NCBI GenBank assembly: GCA_045126515.1
Contig: JBGVOM010000048.1
Span: forward strand, 80,577 to 144,576
DNA length: 64,000 bases
Direction of reading: 5' to 3'
Source: RUG11237 sp045126515
Lineage (GTDB): Bacteria > Bacillota > Clostridia > Lachnospirales > Lachnospiraceae
This document shows, piece after piece, positions 15,947 to 23,783 of this stretch (positions are counted from its first letter, which is position 1; the number at the start of each line of letters is the position of its first letter). A program made the position numbers and the translations under genes. Under the pieces are notes generated by a model. The model had not been told where the DNA came from, made no database searches, and was given only the letters and a program-made list of their open reading frames with translations.

Positions 15947-16324
15947 ATGAGAACACAGATAACGTCAGAAAAATGCGGAGAATGTCATGGACCATATGCT
16001 TTAGGCGTAAAGATGGGTAATATTATTTTCACTACTCAAATAGGTACCGATGTAACAGGAGAAATGGTTGCTGGTGGTATGAAAGAACAGACTAAGGCTA
16101 CCATGGAGAATGCAAAAGCCGTATTAGAAGCTGCCGGCGCTACTATGGATGATATTGGAAAAGTAACTATTTATATTAAAGATATTAACCTGATTCCGGA
16201 AATGAATGAAGTATATAAAACTTACTTCCCAGAAGGCAACTATCCTGCAAGATGCTGCACCCAGTGTGTAGATATGGTCGACGGCTGTCTGGTAGAGATG
16301 GAATTTGTGGCAGTGGTTGAATAA
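15947..16324 (+). CDS. RidA/YjgF-family enamine/imine deaminase
   Basis: A 125-residue protein of normal RidA length. The carboxylate-binding arginine is present in YPARCCTQCVDM, and the family ending VEMEFVAVV is intact. RidA proteins hydrolyse reactive enamine/imine intermediates made by PLP enzymes or amino acid oxidases, releasing ammonia and a keto acid. That fits its position between an aminotransferase and a flavin amine dehydrogenase. The ATG at 15947 follows AGAGG; an upstream TTG in frame is less likely. The six cysteines in a small protein are unusual. Confidence 0.92.
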   Translation: MRTQITSEKCGECHGPYALGVKMGNIIFTTQIGTDVTGEMVAGGMKEQTKATMENAKAVLEAAGATMDDIGKVTIYIKDINLIPEMNEVYKTYFPEGNYPARCCTQCVDMVDGCLVEMEFVAVVE

Positions 16325-16425
16325 GTCACAACTAACTGTTGGTTAGAAAATACATATGACGGATGGCAGAGAGGCTGGAACATTACACTCCGGTCTTTCT
16401 GTGTTTCAGGGAATGGAGGATAATT

Positions 16426-16740
16426 ATGTGTCTTAGAGTAGAAAACCATGTAATCCTTGACTGTGGACATACCGGTCCTTTAGTGGAGGTAACTGTAGAT
16501 GGAAAAACCATTCAGGCATATGAAGGAGAACCAATTCTTGCTTCTCTTTTAAATGCTGGAATTAAAATTAACCGCTATACCGTAAAAAGAAAAGAACCCA
16601 GAGGACTATTCTGTGGAATTGGTCAGTGTACAGACTGTGCCATGGTAGTGGACGGCAAACCAAACGTCCGCACCTGTATCACACCAATCAAAGCCGGAAT
16701 GGTAATTAAAACACAAAACGGATTGTCAAAGGGGGAATAA
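16426..16740 (+). CDS. (2Fe-2S)-binding subunit (Fer2_4) of a multi-subunit amine dehydrogenase
   Basis: A 104-residue protein with a plant-type 2Fe-2S pattern, C-x4-C-x2-C-x11-C, in FCGIGQCTDCAMVVDGKP and the following VRTC. It resembles the small HcnA/sarcosine-oxidase-alpha N-terminal module, which in many enzymes is fused to the next gene's product. GGAGG precedes the ATG at 16426; the 105-nt gap after the RidA gene has no other feature. It ends 3 nt before the FAD subunit gene and would pass electrons between flavins in that complex. Confidence 0.88.
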   Translation: MCLRVENHVILDCGHTGPLVEVTVDGKTIQAYEGEPILASLLNAGIKINRYTVKRKEPRGLFCGIGQCTDCAMVVDGKPNVRTCITPIKAGMVIKTQNGLSKGE

Positions 16741-16743
16741 TTT

Positions 16744-17880
16744 ATGCTACAGAGAGATGTATTAGTAATCGGAGCAGGTCCTGCCGGATTAGCTGCTTCT
16801 ATTGAAGCTGGTAAAGCAGGTGCCGACGTACTTTTAGTAGATTTAAATATGCAGCCGGGCGGCCAGCTGTTTAAACAGATTCATAAATTCTTTGGTTCCA
16901 GTGCCCACCGCTCCGGCACCAGAGGATATGATATCGGAAAACAATTATTAAGAGAGGCAAAAGAAGCCGGCGTAGAAATCTGGATGCAAAGTACTGTAAT
17001 TGGTATTTTTCCCGGAAATAAAATTGGCATTGAAAAAGGACTGGACAATGGTGATAAAGAAATGATTACCTTGCAGGCGAAAAAAATCATTATTGCCACT
17101 GGTGCTTCTGAAAATGCAATCCGCTTTGAAGGCTGGACTACACCCGGAGTTATGGGCGCAGGTGCAGCCCAGACCATGATTAATGTAAATCATGTGAAAC
17201 CAGGAAAGAAAATTGTAATGCTTGGAACAGGAAATGTTGGTTTAATCGTTTCCTATCAGTTAATGCAGGCTGGTTGTGATGTGGTAGCTTTGGTGGAAGC
17301 TGCTCCTAAAATCGGTGGCTATGCCGTGCATGCAGCTAAAATCCGCAGAGCAGGTGTTCCAATTCACCTATGTCACACCATTATCGAAGCCAAAAAAGGG
17401 ACGGACGGATGTGTCTGTGGATGCGTTATTGCAAAAGTAGACGATAAATTCCAACCAATTCCCGGTACCGAAGAAACCATTGAATGTGACACCATCGCTT
17501 TGGCGGCAGGTTTAAAGCCTACCATGGATTTAGTGAAACTGGCGGGCTGTAAATTGACCTTCAACGGACCTTTTGGCGGTTATATTCCCCTCCACAATGA
17601 AAAAATGGAAACCTCAATCGAAGGAGTTTTTGTTGCCGGTGACACCACTGGCGTGGAAGAAGCAAACACCGCCTTAGAGGAGGGAAAAATTGCAGGCATC
17701 AGCGCTGCCGAAGAATTGGGACTGATTTCTTCCGAAAATGCAGACCTGATGAGGGAAGAAATCTGGAAACGCTTAGACTCCCTTCGTCTGGGACCTTTTG
17801 GAGAACGCCGTATGATGGAAAAGGAAAATATTTTAAAAGAATACAAAGAAATCATCGGTACACCGGTATCGGCACAGTAA
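16744..17880 (+). CDS. FAD/NAD(P)-dependent oxidoreductase subunit (HcnB / sarcosine oxidase alpha-like)
   Basis: A 378-residue protein with an N-terminal FAD Rossmann motif (VIGAGPAGLAASIEAG, 6-21), a second dinucleotide-binding motif (MLGTGNVGLIVSYQL, about 159-173) and the closing FAD motif VFVAGDTTGVEEA (about 298-310). It corresponds to the alpha subunit of HcnABC, D-hydroxyproline or opine dehydrogenases and probably carries the electron exit site to NAD(P) or ferredoxin. Only 3 nt separate it from the 2Fe-2S gene; GGGGGAA is its ribosome site. Confidence 0.9.
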   Translation: MLQRDVLVIGAGPAGLAASIEAGKAGADVLLVDLNMQPGGQLFKQIHKFFGSSAHRSGTRGYDIGKQLLREAKEAGVEIWMQSTVIGIFPGNKIGIEKGLDNGDKEMITLQAKKIIIATGASENAIRFEGWTTPGVMGAGAAQTMINVNHVKPGKKIVMLGTGNVGLIVSYQLMQAGCDVVALVEAAPKIGGYAVHAAKIRRAGVPIHLCHTIIEAKKGTDGCVCGCVIAKVDDKFQPIPGTEETIECDTIALAAGLKPTMDLVKLAGCKLTFNGPFGGYIPLHNEKMETSIEGVFVAGDTTGVEEANTALEEGKIAGISAAEELGLISSENADLMREEIWKRLDSLRLGPFGERRMMEKENILKEYKEIIGTPVSAQ

Positions 17881-17893
17881 GGAGGAGAAAGAC

Positions 17894-18391
17894 ATGGCAT
17901 TGATTAATACAGGATATTTGGAATATGAAGAACTATCAGCAATACAGAAACTGCCTGATGAAGACAGATTTGCCAAAGGACCGGTTGCCATTATTGAATG
18001 TGTACAGGAAATTCCCTGCAACCCATGCGAAGCAGCCTGCCCGGTAGGCGCCATCCAGGTAGGCGAGCCTATTACCAACCTTCCCACCCTACATGGTGAG
18101 AAATGTACCGGATGCGGAATGTGTGTTTCCCGCTGCCCTGGTCTTGCAATTGTCATTGTAAACAAAGTATACAGTGACACCACAGCTACCGTTTCTTTTC
18201 CATTTGAGTATTTCCCCATACCAACGGTAGGCGAAGAACGAAATGCAATGAACCGCAAAGGTGAAGTTCTCTGCAAAGGAAAAATTATAAAAGTTGTAAA
18301 TCCAACTGCCTTCGACCACACACCTGTGGTGACGGTAGAAATCCCTAAGGAATTTGCAGACGAAGTAAGAACCATTGAACGAATTATATAA
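17894..18391 (+). CDS. 4Fe-4S ferredoxin-type subunit
   Basis: A 165-residue protein with two cysteine clusters, PCNPCEAACPVGAI (about 39-52) and KCTGCGMCVSRCPG (about 71-84), which predict two 4Fe-4S centres. The C-terminal part (about 95-165) has no recognised motif. Several multi-subunit proline, hydroxyproline and opine dehydrogenases carry such a subunit. It sits between the alpha subunit and the BFD-like protein with an AAGGAGG ribosome site and likely links the flavins to a cellular ferredoxin pool. Confidence 0.88.
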   Translation: MALINTGYLEYEELSAIQKLPDEDRFAKGPVAIIECVQEIPCNPCEAACPVGAIQVGEPITNLPTLHGEKCTGCGMCVSRCPGLAIVIVNKVYSDTTATVSFPFEYFPIPTVGEERNAMNRKGEVLCKGKIIKVVNPTAFDHTPVVTVEIPKEFADEVRTIERII

Positions 18392-18437
18392 AAATTTACT
18401 CTTTAAAACCACTTAGCCAGTGGAGATTGGAGGATTT

Positions 18438-18722
18438 ATGAGTACAAAATTTTCAGATGACATGATTGTCTGCCGCTGTGAAGAAGTCACTGTGGCTGAT
18501 GTAAAAAATGCAATTCGCGAAGGTGCGAGAGATATCGTAGGAGTGAAACGAAGAACCAGAGCAGGAATGGGACTATGTCAGGGACGTACTTGTGAAAAAT
18601 TAGTCCAGCAGATTCTTGTTTCCGAGTTAGGCATTACACCCAAAGAAGCAGGTACCTCATCGGCAAGACCGCCGGTACGCCCTGTCACCTTTGGAGAATT
18701 AGCAAAGGGGGAAGTTGAATGA
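18438..18722 (+). CDS. BFD-like (2Fe-2S)-binding protein
   Basis: A 94-residue protein with the bacterioferritin-associated-ferredoxin-like pattern C-x-C ... C-x4-C (VCRCEEVTVADVKNAI and LCQGRTCEKLV). In HcnB and sarcosine-oxidase alpha chains this domain is the C-terminal part; here it is a separate gene. The ATG at 18438 follows GGAGG; the frame also opens at 18420. Its stop overlaps the start of the DAO subunit (ATGA). Confidence 0.87.
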   Translation: MSTKFSDDMIVCRCEEVTVADVKNAIREGARDIVGVKRRTRAGMGLCQGRTCEKLVQQILVSELGITPKEAGTSSARPPVRPVTFGELAKGEVE

Positions 18723-19906
18723 TGAGTAAAGAATTTGATGTTGTTGTAATCGGTGCCGGTGCCATCGGTACCAGTGTTGCCTATCATTTATGTGAAGCAG
18801 GTTATCACACTGCATTGATGGACCGCGGCGATGTTGCCAGCGGCTCCTCCAGTCATTGTGATGCAGTAGCATTAATCTGTGACAAGCTTCCGGGAATTGA
18901 CACCAAAATGGGACAGGCAAGTATTGATTACTTTGGCGAACTTGCTGCCAAATTTGAATATGATTTTGAGTATGATCCAAAAGGATGTCTTTATGTATGT
19001 GAAACGGAACCGGAATTTGAAGCCGCTTCTGAATATTGTGAAAAGCAAAATGCCGACGGCTATAAGCTCCGTATGGTTGAACAGGATGAGTTATGCCAGA
19101 TGGAGCCTCATATTGCCAAAGATTTGCGGGGCGCTCTCTACACACCACCAAGCGGAAGTATTGCAGTTAGTCCTTACAAACTCTGTTTTGCCTTTGTACA
19201 CGAAGCAGAAAAGCTTGGATTAGAAACTTATACTTATTGCGACATCAGAAAAATCAATCTGCATCCAAAAACAAATGCTGTAGAAAGCTTAGAAACCAAT
19301 TACGGCACCATCCGCACAAAAATGATTGTGAATTGTGCCGGTGCCTGGGCTCCATTCGTTGGAAAGTTAACAGGTTTAAACATTCCAATTGAGCCACGAA
19401 AAGGTACTAATTTAGTATCCGAACAGACAGAACGCTTATGCTTTAATAAAATCTTAGAATACGGTTACATGATGAGTAAGTTTGACAGTATTAATTTCAA
19501 GAGAAATGTAAGTCCTCTGGTAGAAGAACAGAATATTGCCTTTAACTTAGAATACACTCCTTCTAACAACCTGTTAGTGGGCGGTAATCGATTATTCCGC
19601 AGTTACGACATCCGTTCCGAGGTAGAAACCATCAAGGCAATCTGCGAGCGTGCCATGAGATTCTATCCGGAACTGGAAGATATTAAGTGTATCCGTGCTT
19701 ACTCAGGTGTACGTCCTTTCGTGGTAGACCATTTGCCAATTGTATCTGATGTAGACAGCATACCTGGTTACTACATTGCTGCCGGACATGAAGGAGATGG
19801 TATCTGTTTCTCTCCAATTACGGGACGTTTCATGACACAGATTATCAGTAACAAGGAAACAGATTTTGACATCAGTAAACTGGATTTTGCCAGATTTACA
19901 AAATGA
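18719..19906 (+). CDS. FAD-dependent amine/amino acid dehydrogenase catalytic subunit (DAO family, HcnC-like)
   Basis: A 395-residue protein. The N-terminal FAD motif VVIGAGAIGTSVAYHL (9-24) and the conserved C-terminal DAO segment (YIAAGHEGDGICFSPITGR) mark it as the substrate-oxidising beta subunit. Family members oxidise glycine, sarcosine, D-hydroxyproline, L-proline or opines to imines. The imine product explains the operon's RidA gene. Start: GGGGG lies 7 nt before ATG 18719, which overlaps the BFD gene stop; the ATG at 18722 is in frame and equally possible. The exact substrate is not deducible. Confidence 0.9.
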   Translation: MMSKEFDVVVIGAGAIGTSVAYHLCEAGYHTALMDRGDVASGSSSHCDAVALICDKLPGIDTKMGQASIDYFGELAAKFEYDFEYDPKGCLYVCETEPEFEAASEYCEKQNADGYKLRMVEQDELCQMEPHIAKDLRGALYTPPSGSIAVSPYKLCFAFVHEAEKLGLETYTYCDIRKINLHPKTNAVESLETNYGTIRTKMIVNCAGAWAPFVGKLTGLNIPIEPRKGTNLVSEQTERLCFNKILEYGYMMSKFDSINFKRNVSPLVEEQNIAFNLEYTPSNNLLVGGNRLFRSYDIRSEVETIKAICERAMRFYPELEDIKCIRAYSGVRPFVVDHLPIVSDVDSIPGYYIAAGHEGDGICFSPITGRFMTQIISNKETDFDISKLDFARFTK

Positions 19907-19963
19907 GAAATCCTCTCTTATAAATAAAATCAGTTTTCTCGAACAATAGTTAGGAGAATATTT

Positions 19964-20749
19964 ATGGATAATAATATACGCTATGGCTACTTTGCTCCCG
20001 GCATGAACGGGGGCATAGTAAAAATGAAAAATGGACAGAACATCTCCGGATTTCCCATTGGTATTATCTACATTGATGATGTGTATTACCCAATGGTTCC
20101 GGGAAATATTGTAAACGGCTATACCTTTGATTTTCCGGTACGCCTGATGCCTGTAGAAGGGCTGGACTGTGAAAATCTCTTTACTACAGCAGATCATGTA
20201 GATGAAAAAATTCTTGCGGCCTGTGAAAAGTTAAAAAAAGAGGGAGTTCGCGCCATCAGTGCTGCCTGTGGTTTCTTTGGAAATTATCAGGCACAGATGG
20301 CAGAAGCATTAGATATTCCTGTCGCCCTTTCCAGTCTGGTGCAACTGCCCTGGATTGCCACTCTCCTTAAGAAAAATCAGACCATTGGTGTTCTCACAGC
20401 CGATAAAAGTTCTTTTTCCGACAAACTGCTGGATGCCTGCGGTGTCAGCGAGGACATCAAAAAAAGACTTGTAGTAAAGGATTTACGCCATGAAAAAGAA
20501 TTTTCCTGTATTTTAGAGGGCAGAGGAGAATTTGATAATTCTATTGTCAAACAGGAAGTGGTGGGAAAAGCCTTGGAAATTATCAAAGAATATCCTGATA
20601 CCGGAGCAATCCTCTTAGAATGCAGTGACATGCCCCCTTACGCTTACGCAGTGCAAGAGGCAGTGAAGCTTCCGGTATTTGACTTTACCACATTAATCCG
20701 CTGGCTTCACAACTCGGTTACGCAGACACCTTATTACGGATTTATATGA
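19964..20749 (+). CDS. Aspartate/glutamate racemase-superfamily protein
   Basis: A 261-residue protein with the two family cysteines, one in ISAACGFFGNYQ (about residue 97) and one in AILLECSDMPPYA (about 224), placed as in Asp/Glu/hydantoin racemases and maleate isomerases. A two-cysteine mechanism would invert a carbon next to a carboxylate. It is the last gene of the plus-strand operon, 57 nt after the DAO gene, with its own AGGAG site. It could present the right enantiomer to the dehydrogenase or the D-2-hydroxyacid dehydrogenase. The first 60 residues (GYFAPGMNGGIVKMKNG) are unusual for typical racemases. Confidence 0.78.
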   Translation: MDNNIRYGYFAPGMNGGIVKMKNGQNISGFPIGIIYIDDVYYPMVPGNIVNGYTFDFPVRLMPVEGLDCENLFTTADHVDEKILAACEKLKKEGVRAISAACGFFGNYQAQMAEALDIPVALSSLVQLPWIATLLKKNQTIGVLTADKSSFSDKLLDACGVSEDIKKRLVVKDLRHEKEFSCILEGRGEFDNSIVKQEVVGKALEIIKEYPDTGAILLECSDMPPYAYAVQEAVKLPVFDFTTLIRWLHNSVTQTPYYGFI

Positions 20750-20756
20750 CGAAGAA

Positions 20757-20798
20757 TAAAAAGCCGCCGCATCTATGATAATATCGTAGATGCGGTGG
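20757..20798 (-). terminator. Terminator of the NAD salvage operon
   Basis: CCGCCGCATCTA and TAGATGCGGTGG form a 12-bp stem (20764-20798). Only the minus strand has the U run (GGCTTTTT), so it serves the Nudix gene end; the convergent plus-strand operon has no clear terminator of its own here. Confidence 0.8.
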
Positions 20799-20832
20799 AG
20801 AAATTAATATTTCCAATACTTCCAGATACCTG

Positions 20833-21762
20833 TCACATCCTGTAAAACCGTTCCACATTTCGCTTAAACTTTTTTGCGGGACGATGACCTGCCCCCTCTA
20901 CACTTTCTTCTGTTTCTAAAACATAATCTGCTATTTTTCGTCTGAAATTTGCAGTCAATAAAGGTTTATTTAATATAATTTCAAAGGACTTTTGCAGTTC
21001 TGTCAACGTAAAAGTTTCCGGCATTAAATCAAATACGATTTTTCCGTCCCTGTCCGCTTCCCTTTGCAAGGCAAGAAATGCACTGAGAATCAGTTTTGCA
21101 TGGTCAAAAGCAATGCCCTGACACTGAGTAATTTCATAACTTATCTGCTCATGATACTGTTCAAATTTCTTTGTCTCACGAAGAGTTGCTGACAATTCTA
21201 TTGTTTCATACTGAAGTTTTAAATCATACTCATAAACGAGCAATGCCACATCTTCCTGCAAATCTTTTTGAATTTCCCGACTCTCCATATGAAAATCAAA
21301 CCAGTGAGCCTCCCATGCATCTGTCCCTGCTCGAAGGCTGCATTTTTCACCATCCATCAATGCCATAAAAGTATGAGATACTACCCAGCCACGAGGATCT
21401 CTTCCCACTGCACCAAAAATTCCTACCGGCTGCAAATACGCATTTGTTACGTTGGTTTCCTCATATAGTTCCCGCCTGGCAGTTTCATAAACATCTTCGT
21501 CTTTTCTGCAAAAACCTCCCGGCAGTGCAAAACAATCTTTATAAGGATAATTTCCCCGCCGAATCATCAGAATTTTCATATTGCGTTTCGGCATTTTACG
21601 ATAATTTTGAACACTGCGGTTTTTCCCTACTCCGTCTTTCGCTTCCTCCTCCATAATGGAAAATACTGCGATGTCTGTTGCAATAGAAGGACGGTCATAT
21701 TGTGTGATATCGTACTTCTTTAAATATTCTTTTTCTTCTTCTGTCATTGCATAGGTATTCAT
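20833..21762 (-). CDS. Nudix-domain protein with C-terminal winged helix (NrtR-like)
   Basis: A 309-residue protein. The Nudix box (82-104: GGFCRKDEDVYETARRELYE, then ETNV) keeps the REL-x-EE metal-binding residues, but the last Gly is Asn. The C-terminal third (about 215-309; FDLMPETFTLTELQKSFEII then NFRRKIADYVLE) looks like the winged helix of NrtR, the Nudix-related regulator of NAD genes. As the last gene of a nicotinamidase/prs/NAMPT operon it is a likely autoregulator that senses ADP-ribose or NAD-derived ligands. The intact box leaves open that it also hydrolyses ADP-ribose. Confidence 0.82.
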   Translation of the reverse strand: MNTYAMTEEEKEYLKKYDITQYDRPSIATDIAVFSIMEEEAKDGVGKNRSVQNYRKMPKRNMKILMIRRGNYPYKDCFALPGGFCRKDEDVYETARRELYEETNVTNAYLQPVGIFGAVGRDPRGWVVSHTFMALMDGEKCSLRAGTDAWEAHWFDFHMESREIQKDLQEDVALLVYEYDLKLQYETIELSATLRETKKFEQYHEQISYEITQCQGIAFDHAKLILSAFLALQREADRDGKIVFDLMPETFTLTELQKSFEIILNKPLLTANFRRKIADYVLETEESVEGAGHRPAKKFKRNVERFYRM

Positions 21763-21791
21763 CTAAAAATCTCCTTCTAATTAAATTTTTA

Positions 21792-22718
21792 TTAAACAAC
21801 CAGCCTTCCCTTTTTTTCTGAAATTCCTATCTTTACTTCCATACCAGATTGAAATAAAATAGCATCTTCCTCCATGCCGTCCGAAAAGATAACACCATCA
21901 GCAGGCATCTTAGAAATAATTCGAAATGTATCTCTTTCACTAATTTTACCATAAACAATATCGGTCTGTGTAGAACGACTTGGATATGGTTCCCGCACAA
22001 CAAACACCAACTGGTTATCCCCCCAGGAAAGTGGCTGTTCTTCAATCATATCATACTGAAAAATACCTGCAATTTTTTTCGTCTGTGTCATAATAGATTT
22101 ATACCATCCGGTACTTCCCAAACCAGTTGATATAATAATTCCGCTAGAAGACTGATTCTCTTGCCTTTGATTCCATGTAATATCATATCGCGCCGATACG
22201 TGGGTCTTGCATCCTATAAACAAATCATTGACTGCCAGCATCCTCTGTTGGTCTTTTGTCACCGCTTCCGCCATTGTAATGTCTTCAGCATTGTAATTTC
22301 CCTGAATTATCCGAGGCAGAAGTGATTCCATCTGTCCTGATTCGAAAGGCAGAAGTACCCCATCCCATCGCTTAACATCCGGATTTACCCCAATCAAAGG
22401 CTGATTATCTAAATATTTCATTACATTAGCTACCAGACCATCCTGACCTACTGCAATCACAATATCTTCAGTGCCAAAAATCATATTAGGTATAAACGCA
22501 CGATCAATCTCCTGTACTCTTGCATAGCGTTCAGCAATCTTTGTTACCTGTCTCACTGCCTGAGCATATATTTGATCCTCTTTCACATAATCAGAAAAAT
22601 CCACCCCCATATGTTCAATATAGAACTTTGCCTGTTCAAAGGTATTATACTTGAAAATCAACTCTGCCAGCCTAGTCTTTCTCGTAACAATTACTATCTT
22701 ATTCATGCCACGTTCCAC
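21792..22718 (-). CDS. Divergent NAD-kinase-like protein
   Basis: A 308-residue protein whose middle and C-terminal parts follow ATP-NAD kinase: IVIAVGQDGLVANV (86-99) at the place of the GGDG motif, NDLFIGCKTHVSARYDI, and GIIISTGLGSTGWYKSI, matching the usual STPTGSTAY loop. The GGDG motif is GQDG, so one glycine is lost while the catalytic Asp stays. It may be a NAD(H) or other diphosphate-nucleoside kinase, or a non-catalytic NAD sensor. The GTG at 22718 has GGGGG 7 nt upstream; the ATG at 22706 lacks a good site. It lies 14 nt after the SPFH gene. Confidence 0.75.
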   Translation of the reverse strand: MERGMNKIVIVTRKTRLAELIFKYNTFEQAKFYIEHMGVDFSDYVKEDQIYAQAVRQVTKIAERYARVQEIDRAFIPNMIFGTEDIVIAVGQDGLVANVMKYLDNQPLIGVNPDVKRWDGVLLPFESGQMESLLPRIIQGNYNAEDITMAEAVTKDQQRMLAVNDLFIGCKTHVSARYDITWNQRQENQSSSGIIISTGLGSTGWYKSIMTQTKKIAGIFQYDMIEEQPLSWGDNQLVFVVREPYPSRSTQTDIVYGKISERDTFRIISKMPADGVIFSDGMEEDAILFQSGMEVKIGISEKKGRLVV

Positions 22719-22732
22719 ATCAACGCCCCCTT

Positions 22733-23752
22733 TTATGCTTTTGTAAGACTTTCTAATAAATCCGGAGATACATTCAGTGTGCCAATCTTATCTGCTTTAT
22801 CCCCAATCTCTACAAATGCCTTGGCAATCAAAGCTCTGCTATCCATACCACTGGCTACCAGTGCCTTTATAATCTCTGTGTCAATTCCTGCAAATGTCTT
22901 TAACAGTACTTGGGAATCATAAGCCTTAGCGTCAGATCTCTTTTTCTCATTCTCTGTCTGTAAATCTACCAACTTACGCTTTTCCTCTTCCAATACAATA
23001 TCATTATTCAATTTCTTTGCATCTAATTCTGCCTGTTTTTCCTGAATCAGGCGTTTGGTTTCCATCTCTTTTTCCCGTTGTTCCTTTTGTTTTTCGGCAA
23101 TCTTAATTTCTGTATTCAGTTCATTTTCTTTCACAATACGTTCTTGTTCAATGGCTGCATTTCTTCTCTTATAAATAGCATCATCCTGTAATTTTAATAT
23201 TTCTTCTCTTGTAGCAGCTTCTAAAGCTTTTCTGGTTTCCACTTTTGCCAAAATTCCTAAAATAGAAACAGATAATACTTGTAACCCAAACTCCTGAATC
23301 GTTTCATCTTTCTTCATTCCTTCGGCAATGGCTTCCGCTAATGCATCGCTAGAAACCATTGCTTCCCTTACTGTTTTCGTACTTAGAAATTTTGTTACAT
23401 AAACCTTAGCAAGATTCATAACCTGTTTTGACATTTTGATTTTCGCTTCATTTAATACTTCCTCATATTCCTTTTTATTGTTTTTATAAGAAAATTTTAC
23501 CATTTGAGCAGCCTTTTCGTAATTTGTAATAGTATAGGAAATATCTCCCTGCACACTTACGCTTTGAAAATCACAAGTCATAATATCATCAAAAACAAAA
23601 CTGGTATCAAAGGCTGTAGCTGGTATTACAATCATGCTTGTGGTCATAGTATTATAAAAAAAAGAAAGTCCTAATCCCTGTTGTATTACTTTTCCTCTTT
23701 TTACCTTCATTACATATTCTGTGGGTTCAAATTTTTTATATTTTATGCTCAT
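22733..23752 (-). CDS. SPFH/band-7 domain protein with long coiled coil
   Basis: A 339-residue protein without signal peptide or clear membrane helix. Residues about 1-185 resemble an SPFH (stomatin/flotillin) domain; about 185-285 is a highly charged coiled coil (EIKIAEKQKEQREKEMETKR); the rest is a short helical tail. SPFH proteins assemble into large membrane-associated rings. The ATG at 23752 is chosen because AAGGAGG is 8 nt ahead; ATG 23758 is only 2 nt away. Its place inside an NAD salvage operon is unexpected and its role there unknown. Confidence 0.82.
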   Translation of the reverse strand: MSIKYKKFEPTEYVMKVKRGKVIQQGLGLSFFYNTMTTSMIVIPATAFDTSFVFDDIMTCDFQSVSVQGDISYTITNYEKAAQMVKFSYKNNKKEYEEVLNEAKIKMSKQVMNLAKVYVTKFLSTKTVREAMVSSDALAEAIAEGMKKDETIQEFGLQVLSVSILGILAKVETRKALEAATREEILKLQDDAIYKRRNAAIEQERIVKENELNTEIKIAEKQKEQREKEMETKRLIQEKQAELDAKKLNNDIVLEEEKRKLVDLQTENEKKRSDAKAYDSQVLLKTFAGIDTEIIKALVASGMDSRALIAKAFVEIGDKADKIGTLNVSPDLLESLTKA

Positions 23753-23783
23753 TTCCATATCCTCCTTTATGAAATAATCTTCC

